Positions 1 through 4,899 of a DNA stretch of 11,611 nucleotides are shown here, one piece after another. Position 1 is the stretch's first letter, and each line of letters opens with the position of its first letter. Origin of the DNA: DASVAL01 sp035649575 (GTDB lineage: Bacteria > Planctomycetota > UBA1135 > UBA2386); NCBI GenBank assembly GCA_035649575.1, contig DASRJH010000076.1:1-11611 (forward strand). Reading direction: 5' to 3'. The translations under genes and the position numbers were made by a program. The notes under the pieces were generated by a model. That model had not been told where the DNA came from. It saw only the letters and a list, made by a program, of their open reading frames with translations, and searched no databases.

Positions 1-2
1 GG

Positions 3-2150
3 TGGAATGGGACGAGCTGGTCGGCGCTGGGTTCGGGGATGAACAATTTCGTGAGCGCCCTCACGACGCTGCCGAACGGGGACCTCGTGGCGGGTGGTGC
101 GTTCACGACGGCGGGAGGCGTGAGTGCGAACAGCATCGCGCGGTGGAATGGGACGAGCTGGTCGGCGCTGGGTTCGGGGATGAACAGTTGGGTGCTTGCC
201 CTCACGACGCTGCCGAACGGGGACCTCGTGGCGGGGGGTCACTTCGTGACGGCGGGAGGCGTGAGTGCTGTCGGCATCGCGCGCTGGGACGGCACGAGCT
301 GGTCGGGGCTGGGTGCGGGGATGAACAACATCGTGCGCGCCCTCACGGCGTTGCCGAACGGGAACCTCGTGGCAGGCGGTGATTTCTCGACGGCGGGAGG
401 CGTGAGTGCGAACTACATCGCGCGCTGGAATGGCACGAGCTGGTCGGCGCTGGGCTCGGGGATGAGCAGCTCGGTGCTCGCCCTCACGACGCTTCCGAAC
501 GGGGACTTCGTGGCGGGTGGTCAATTCACGACTGCCGGGGGCGTGGGTGCCAACCGCATCGCGCGCTCGAATGGCCTGGGCTGGTCGGCGCTGGGTTCGG
601 GGAGCAGCAACGACGTGTACGCCCTCACGACGCTTCCGAACGGGGACCTCGTGGCGGGTGGGACTTTCCCGACGGGGAGTGCGAACTACATCGCGCGCTG
701 GAATGGCACGAACTGGTCGGCGCTGGGTTTGGGGTTGAACGGAGGCGTGCGCGCCTTCGCGACGCTGCCGAACGGGGACGTCGTGGCGGCTGGTCAGTTC
801 ACGACAGCGGGAGGCGTGAGTGCGAACAACATCGCGCGCTGGAATGGCACGAGCTGGTCGGCGCTGGGATCGGGGCTGAACGCAATCGTGCTCGCCCTGA
901 CGACATTGCCGAACGGGGACGTCGTGGCGGGTGGTCACTTCACGGCGGCGGGAGGCGTGAGTGCGCACTGCATCGCGCGCTGGAATGGCACGAGCTGGTC
1001 GGCGCTGGGTTCGGGGACGAACTACTGGGTGAGTGCCCTCACGACGCTGCCGAACGGTGACCTCGTGGCGGGTGGTAACTTCACGACGGCGGGAGGCGTG
1101 AGTGCGAACTGCATCGCGCGCTGGAATGGCACGAGCTGGTCGGCGCTGGGTTCGGGGATGTCCGGCTCCATCTTTTTTCTATTCGTTGGTGCCTTGGCGG
1201 TGCTTCCGAACGGTGACCTCGTGGCAGGTGGTAATTTCACGTCGGCGGGAGGCATGAGTGCGAACTTCATCGCGAGCTGGAACGGCACGAGCTGGTCGGC
1301 TCTGGGTTCCGGCCTTTCCGTCATCAACACCGGGTTACCACCTTATGCCTTGGCGGTGCTTCCGAACGGTGACCTCGTGGTGGGTGGGAATTTCACGGCG
1401 GCCGGAGGCGTGAGCGCGAACCGCATCGCGCGCTGGAACGGAACGAGCTGGTCAGCGATGGGTTCGGGAATGTCGGTGCCCAACTCGTCAGTTGATGCCT
1501 TGGCGGTGCTTCCGAGCGGGGACGTCGTGGCAGGTGGTGAGTTCACGACGGCCGGAGGCGTGAGTGCGAACAACATCGCGCGTTGGAATGGCACGAGCTG
1601 TTCGGCGCTGGGATCGGGGATGAACAGCGTCGTGCGCGCCCTCACGACGCTGCCGAATGGCGATGTCGTGGCTGGCGGCGGCTTCACTGTCGTCAACGGC
1701 GCCGCCTCCCCGTACATGGCGCAGCTCACGACAACGTGCCCTGCCAGCGCTGTCTCCTACGGCGCCGGCTGCACCGGCTCCGGTGGCCCCAACGTACTGG
1801 CTGCCACGTCGCTGCCGTGGGTCGGGTCGACGTTCCGCTCCGTTGCGACCGGGATGCCGGCGCTTGCGTTGGCGCTCGGTGTGTTCGGGTTCAGCACCAC
1901 GTCGATCCCGATGCCGGCGATCCTGCCGCAGGGTGTGGCGGGTTGCACGCTGCTCGTGAGCCCGGATCTGCTCGATGTGTACGTACCTGCTGCCGGCATC
2001 GTGCAGACGCAGGTCGTGATACCGAACACGGTCGCACTCGCTGGCGTGGTTCTCCACCAGCAGGTGGTGCCGATCGAATTCAGCGGCACAGGCGACATCA
2101 CGGCGCTGACCGGTACGAACGCGTTGACCCTGACCATCGGGAGTTTTTGA
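3..2150 (+). CDS. Secreted-type tandem-repeat (beta-propeller-like) protein, 5' end outside window
   Basis: The frame is open from base 3, where the coding repeat is already running, so the ATG at 39 is an internal methionine and the true start lies to the left of the window. About 715 residues are visible. Twelve units start at 39, 180, 321, 462, 603, 735, 876, 1017, 1158, 1314, 1470 and 1620. The typical unit is 47 residues with the core motifs LPNGDLVAGG, FTTAGGVSAN and IARWNGTSWSALGSG. These resemble delta-60/kelch-like propeller blades (ALxxPDGxxVVAG...ARxxxDG), so a beta-propeller fold is inferred. The last 140 residues (from 1728) form a separate non-repeat module with three cysteines (TTCP, GAGCTGSGG, AGCTLLVS), ending in NALTLTIGSF. 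That module matches the C-terminus of the minus-strand gene at 4900-7506 almost position by position. The ligand and function are unknown. A cell-surface or secreted location is inferred from the paralogue's signal peptide. The stop is TGA at 2148-2150. Confidence 0.88.
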   Translation, partial: WNGTSWSALGSGMNNFVSALTTLPNGDLVAGGAFTTAGGVSANSIARWNGTSWSALGSGMNSWVLALTTLPNGDLVAGGHFVTAGGVSAVGIARWDGTSWSGLGAGMNNIVRALTALPNGNLVAGGDFSTAGGVSANYIARWNGTSWSALGSGMSSSVLALTTLPNGDFVAGGQFTTAGGVGANRIARSNGLGWSALGSGSSNDVYALTTLPNGDLVAGGTFPTGSANYIARWNGTNWSALGLGLNGGVRAFATLPNGDVVAAGQFTTAGGVSANNIARWNGTSWSALGSGLNAIVLALTTLPNGDVVAGGHFTAAGGVSAHCIARWNGTSWSALGSGTNYWVSALTTLPNGDLVAGGNFTTAGGVSANCIARWNGTSWSALGSGMSGSIFFLFVGALAVLPNGDLVAGGNFTSAGGMSANFIASWNGTSWSALGSGLSVINTGLPPYALAVLPNGDLVVGGNFTAAGGVSANRIARWNGTSWSAMGSGMSVPNSSVDALAVLPSGDVVAGGEFTTAGGVSANNIARWNGTSCSALGSGMNSVVRALTTLPNGDVVAGGGFTVVNGAASPYMAQLTTTCPASAVSYGAGCTGSGGPNVLAATSLPWVGSTFRSVATGMPALALALGVFGFSTTSIPMPAILPQGVAGCTLLVSPDLLDVYVPAAGIVQTQVVIPNTVALAGVVLHQQVVPIEFSGTGDITALTGTNALTLTIGSF
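39..1727 (+). repeat. Tandem 141-bp coding repeat array (12 units)
   Basis: Units have an exact 141-bp period from 39 to 603 and from 735 to 1158. The fifth unit (603-734) is 132 bp and lacks three codons in the TTAGGVSAN segment. The units at 1158 and 1314 are 156 bp and the one at 1470 is 150 bp; their extra codons fall in the segment just after GSG. The last unit (1620-1727) degenerates into the C-terminal module. Long stretches around the WNGTSWSALG codons are nearly the same in many units (about 425-455, 837-867, 978-1008, 1119-1149), which suggests recent duplication or gene conversion. The four to nine residues after GSG differ in every unit. Confidence 0.9.
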
Positions 2151-2154
2151 GGCC

Positions 2155-2189
2155 GGCCGCGAATGACCACGCGGAGCGCCGTCGCGGCC
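2155..2189 (+). terminator. Possible stem-loop after repeat-protein gene
   Basis: GGCCGCGA (2155-2162) and TCGCGGCC (2182-2189) form a perfect 8-bp inverted repeat with a 19-base loop, starting five bases after the TGA stop. There is no T-run after it, so it is not a classical intrinsic terminator. A competing 7-bp pairing, GAGCGCC (2174-2180) with GGCGCTC (2214-2220), overlaps it. In DNA this GC-rich such pairings can occur by chance. Confidence 0.25.
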
Positions 2190-2232
2190 CTGCGTCTTGC
2201 GGTCCCGGGCTGCGGCGCTCTGATGACGGGGC

Positions 2233-3501
2233 GTGTCCGCCCCCGAACTCCACCGCACCATCGAGGCGATCTGGCGGCTCGAGTCCGCCCGGATCGTCGC
2301 CGCGCTGACGCGCATGGTGCGTGACGTCGGCCACGCCGAGCAGCTCGCGCAGGATGCGTTCGTGCAAGCGCTCGAACAGTGGCCCAAAGCAGGCGTGCCG
2401 GACCAGCCGGGCGCGTGGTTGATGACCGCGGCGAGACGTCGCGCGATCGATGCCCTGCGGCGCGATCGCGTGCTGCGCCAGGAGGCGACGGAACTCCCGG
2501 ATGTCCCGGGCCTCGCACCTGATCCCGCCGCCGTCGCCGAGAACGAAGTCGGCGACGATCTGCTGCGGCTCATGTTCCTTTGCTGCCATCCCGTGCTGCC
2601 GCACGAGGCGCGCACGGCGCTGACCTTGCGGCTGCTCGGCGGCCTCACGACCGACGAAATCGCGCGCGCCTACCTCGTGCCCGAGCCGACCATCGCGCAG
2701 CGCATCGTGCGCGCCAAGCGCACGCTCGCCGAGCAGCAGGTGCCGTTCGAGCTGCCGGGCGACGAGCAGATGGGCGATCGCATGGCGGCGGTGCTCGAGG
2801 TGCTCTACCTCGTGTTCAACGAGGGGTATGCCGGCACGGCGGGGCCTGACTGGACGCGACCCGATCTCTGCGAAGAGGCGATGCGCCTTTCGCGCGTGCT
2901 CGCGGAACTGGCGCCCAGAGAGCCCGAAGTGCACGGCCTCGCAGCACTCATGGAGCTCCAGGCATCGCGGCTGGCAGCGCGGCAAGGCCCGGAAGGCGAT
3001 CCGATCCTGCTGCTCGAGCAGGATCGCGCGAAGTGGGACCGGCTGCTCATCCACCGCGGCGTCGAAGCCCTCGAACGCGCCCATGCGCTCGGCCAACCTG
3101 TGGGCAGCTACACGCTGCAAGCCGCGATCGCCGCGTGCCACGCGCGAGCCGCGACGGCGGCCGACACGAACTGGTCGCAGATCGTGCAGCTCTACACCGA
3201 GCTCGCGCGGCTGCAGCCGTCGCCGATCGTCGACCTCAACCGCGCCGTCGCCGTGGCGATGGCGTTCGGCCCCGCGGCTGGCCTGTACCTCGTCGAACAA
3301 CTCGCCGCCGAGCCGTCGCTTGCGGACTACCACCTGCTCTGGAGCGTGCGCGGCGACCTGCTGGCCCGACTCGGGCGGAACGAGGAGGCGCGCGGCGACT
3401 TCGAGCGTGCGGCCGCGCTGACGCGCAACGCACGCGAACGGACGATCCTGGGCGAGCGCGCCGCTGCCTGCGAGCGGGCCGGTCGCCCGAGCACCGAATA
3501 G
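2233..3501 (+). CDS. ECF RNA polymerase sigma factor with C-terminal extension (ECF42-like)
   Basis: This 422-residue sigma-70 family factor redirects RNA polymerase to a specific promoter set. Region 2 lies at about residues 10-78 (AEQLAQDAFVQALEQWP, then GAWLMTAARRRAIDALRRDR). Region 4 lies at about 113-165, with helix-turn-helix LTTDEIARAYLVPEPTIAQR. Region 3 is absent, as in ECF factors. The remaining ~250 residues match the DUF6596-type extension plus TPR-like helices of the ECF42 group: YLVFNEGYAGTAG near 192, HGLAALMELQASR near 234, DRAKWDRLLI near 264, LQAAIAACHA near 295, PSPIVDLNRAVAVAMA near 330. In that group the extension is thought to control sigma activity in place of an anti-sigma factor. 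The GTG start is chosen because an in-frame TGA at 2224-2226 blocks any upstream start; the Shine-Dalgarno is weak. ECF42 genes usually sit beside a DGPF/YCII gene, but none is seen here; the next gene encodes a VOC protein. Confidence 0.9.
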   Translation: MSAPELHRTIEAIWRLESARIVAALTRMVRDVGHAEQLAQDAFVQALEQWPKAGVPDQPGAWLMTAARRRAIDALRRDRVLRQEATELPDVPGLAPDPAAVAENEVGDDLLRLMFLCCHPVLPHEARTALTLRLLGGLTTDEIARAYLVPEPTIAQRIVRAKRTLAEQQVPFELPGDEQMGDRMAAVLEVLYLVFNEGYAGTAGPDWTRPDLCEEAMRLSRVLAELAPREPEVHGLAALMELQASRLAARQGPEGDPILLLEQDRAKWDRLLIHRGVEALERAHALGQPVGSYTLQAAIAACHARAATAADTNWSQIVQLYTELARLQPSPIVDLNRAVAVAMAFGPAAGLYLVEQLAAEPSLADYHLLWSVRGDLLARLGRNEEARGDFERAAALTRNARERTILGERAAACERAGRPSTE

Positions 3502-3519
3502 GGAGCGCCCTCGCGCCGC

Positions 3520-3554
3520 TTGACAAATAGTTCACGGTAGCGTTAACTAACGGC
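3520..3554 (+). promoter_or_regulatory. Promoter with inverted-repeat operator for the VOC-ArsR-SRPBCC operon
   Basis: An AT-rich island in otherwise GC-rich DNA carries a perfect -35 box TTGACA (3520-3525) and, 17 bases on, a weaker -10 box TTAACT (3543-3548). An inverted repeat TAGTT (3528-3532) / AACTA (3545-3549) with a 12-base gap lies between and over the boxes, and GTTAAC (3542-3547) is itself a palindrome. This placement suits repression by the ArsR-type protein encoded two genes downstream. Transcription would begin close to the ATG at 3555, and no Shine-Dalgarno precedes that ATG, so a leaderless mRNA is likely. Confidence 0.65.
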
Positions 3555-4031
3555 ATGAAGCCCAAGAAGCCGACGCCGCGCGGTTGGCCCCGCATCTCCG
3601 CCGCCCTGTTCTACTCGGACCCAAGAGCCGCGATCGATTGGCTCTGTCGCGCGTTCGGGTTCGAGGTCCGCATGATCGTCGAGGGGCCGGGCGGGCGCGT
3701 CGAGCACAGCGAGCTCGAATACGGCGAGGGCCTGATCATGGTCTCGGGCTGCGGGCCGAAACCCGGCAAGGAGGATGCCTGGCGCAAGCAGGTGGCGAGC
3801 CCGCAGCAGCTCGGTGGTCGCTTCACGCAGAACCTCTGCCTGCACGTCGACGATGCCGACGCCCACTGCGCGACAGCGCGCGAGGCTGGTGCTTCGATCT
3901 GCTACGAGCCGACGACCACCGATTACGGCGGCGACTATTGGGCCGACCGCAGCTACGCCGCATACGACCTCGAAGGGCACATGTGGTGGTTCATGCAGCG
4001 CATCACGACCGGTGGCAAACCGCATGCGTAG
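3555..4031 (+). CDS. VOC family (glyoxalase/PhnB-like) protein
   Basis: This 158-residue protein of the vicinal oxygen chelate superfamily has two beta-alpha-beta-beta-beta halves. Half one opens with ISAALFYSDPRAAIDWLCRAFGFEV (quoted in parts: FYSDPRAAIDWL at about 17-28) and includes EHSELEYGEGLIMVSG. Half two starts at NLCLHVDDADAHCATAREAGA and ends in YAAYDLEGHMWWFMQ. The DLEGHMWWF block corresponds to the conserved D-PEGH-W-F signature with its metal-ligand-type histidine. Members act on small electrophiles or antibiotics, or merely bind them; the substrate cannot be read from the sequence. It is the first gene of the operon. Its stop overlaps the next start by eight bases (ATGCGTAG, 4024-4031). 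The ATG at 3555 is chosen because it sits just after the promoter. Confidence 0.85.
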   Translation: MKPKKPTPRGWPRISAALFYSDPRAAIDWLCRAFGFEVRMIVEGPGGRVEHSELEYGEGLIMVSGCGPKPGKEDAWRKQVASPQQLGGRFTQNLCLHVDDADAHCATAREAGASICYEPTTTDYGGDYWADRSYAAYDLEGHMWWFMQRITTGGKPHA

Positions 4032-4362
4032 CGATGCGTTGGATCGCGCGTTCGCTGCGCTCGCGGATCCGACGCGGCGCGGCGTCGTGGACCTGCTGCG
4101 GCGCGGCCCGCGGCGCGCCGGGGAGCTCGCAGGCGAGCTCGACGTCAGCGCTCCCGCGTTGACGCGCCATCTGCGCGTGCTGCGCGACAGCGGCCTCGTC
4201 GAGGAGGCCGGCGACGAGCAGGATGGGCGCGTCAGCATCTATCGCCTTCGCCGCGAAGCGTTCGCGAGGCTGCGGCAATGGGTCGACGACGTGGAGACGA
4301 TGTGGCAGACCCAGCTCGAGTCGTTCGCGCGGCACGTGCGCAGCCGCCGGAAGGAACCGTGA
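4024..4362 (+). CDS. ArsR-family winged-helix transcriptional regulator
   Basis: This 112-residue protein is a small winged-helix DNA-binding regulator. The start ATG at 4024 gives the classic opening ALDRAFAALADPTRRGVVDLL. The recognition helix region is DVSAPALTRHLRVLRDSGLV and the wing is EEAGDEQDGRVSIYRL. The C-terminal helix (LRQWVDDVETMWQTQLESF) is the type found in ArsR proteins paired with SRPBCC genes and probably dimerises. There is no ELCVCDL metal-binding box, so metal sensing is unlikely. The start overlaps the VOC stop by eight bases, and the stop TGA overlaps the GTG of the next gene (GTGA, 4359-4362), which indicates translational coupling. By family habit it represses its own operon, probably through the inverted repeat at 3528-3549. 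A GGTGG about eight bases upstream may serve as ribosome binding site. Confidence 0.88.
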   Translation: MRSDALDRAFAALADPTRRGVVDLLRRGPRRAGELAGELDVSAPALTRHLRVLRDSGLVEEAGDEQDGRVSIYRLRREAFARLRQWVDDVETMWQTQLESFARHVRSRRKEP

Positions 4363-4859
4363 CGACGCAACGCCCCGAAGCAACGGCCACGGTCGCCGTG
4401 CGCGTCGACGTCAAACCCACGCGCGCCTTCGACCTGTTCGTGCGCGAGATCGACCGCTGGTGGCGGCGCGGCGTGAAGTTCCGGCACGCCGGTGCTTCAC
4501 CGGGCGCGATCCACATCGAGCCGCGCCACGACGGTGCCGTGTTCGAGACGTGGCGCGATGCGCGCGGCGAGCAGCGCTTCGAGCTGGGGCGCGTCGTCGT
4601 CTGGCAGCCGCCGCACCAACTCGCGTTCACGTGGCGCAACGAGACGTTCGCGCCGCTCGAACAGACCGAGGTCGAGGTCACGTTCGCGAAGATGGGCACG
4701 TCGACGCTCGTGACCGTGCGGCACCGCGGCTGGGAGGCGCTGCGTCCCGATCATCCGGCGCGTCACGGCGCAGACGACGAGGCGCTGCAGCGCGTGATCG
4801 GATTGTGGTGGGGGGAGCAGCTGACGTCGCTGCGCGAGTTTGCGGCGCCTGCGCCGTGA
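4359..4859 (+). CDS. SRPBCC (START/AHSA1-like) domain protein
   Basis: This 166-residue protein has the helix-grip fold of the AHSA1-like SRPBCC group, a hydrophobic-cavity ligand-binding fold. Visible landmarks are VAVRVDVKPTRAFDLFVREI with DRWWRRG near the N-terminus, a central FETWRDARGEQRFELGRVVVW, PHQLAFTWRNE, the strand TEVEVTFAKM, and a closing amphipathic helix around GLWWGEQLTSLREF. The frame is open further upstream to 4278, but the GTG at 4359 is preferred: it forms a GTGA overlap with the ArsR stop, follows an AAGGAA ribosome binding site (4351-4356), and starts right before the domain. It is the last gene of the VOC-ArsR-SRPBCC operon. ArsR-SRPBCC pairs are common in bacteria, but their ligands are mostly unknown. 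Confidence 0.85.
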   Translation: MTTQRPEATATVAVRVDVKPTRAFDLFVREIDRWWRRGVKFRHAGASPGAIHIEPRHDGAVFETWRDARGEQRFELGRVVVWQPPHQLAFTWRNETFAPLEQTEVEVTFAKMGTSTLVTVRHRGWEALRPDHPARHGADDEALQRVIGLWWGEQLTSLREFAAPAP

Positions 4860-4862
4860 CGC

Positions 4863-4879
4863 TCGCATGGACCATGCGA
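4863..4879. terminator. Near-perfect palindrome between convergent genes
   Basis: TCGCATGG (4863-4870), one central A, and CCATGCGA (4872-4879) form 8-bp perfect arms, four bases after the SRPBCC stop. It lies in the 40-base gap between two converging genes, so a bidirectional hairpin terminator is one reading. The one-base centre and the absence of a T-run make a protein-binding site equally possible. Confidence 0.35.
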
Positions 4880-4899
4880 CGGTGACGGACCGCTTCATC

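Noticed and set aside
39..1727. Regular 141-bp repeats as a CRISPR-like array
   Set aside because: The units are coding throughout, have no spacer structure of CRISPR size, and keep one frame through every length change.
3..1727. Diversity-generating retroelement variable region
   Set aside because: The variation is spread over many units, and no reverse transcriptase or template repeat is visible in the window.
1022..2648. Long open frames on the minus strand across the first repeat gene and into the sigma gene
   Set aside because: They are antisense to well-supported genes, rich in Arg/Pro/Ala, and exist because GC-rich repeats lack stops in several frames.
3775..4023. Upstream extension of the ArsR frame into the VOC gene
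   Set aside because: The frame is open but the translated sequence is Ser/Arg/Thr-rich and unlike the family; the ATG at 4024 begins exactly where ArsR similarity begins.
4278..4358. Upstream start for the SRPBCC gene
   Set aside because: It would overlap the ArsR gene by about 85 bases; the GTG at 4359 has a ribosome binding site and a tight stop-start overlap.
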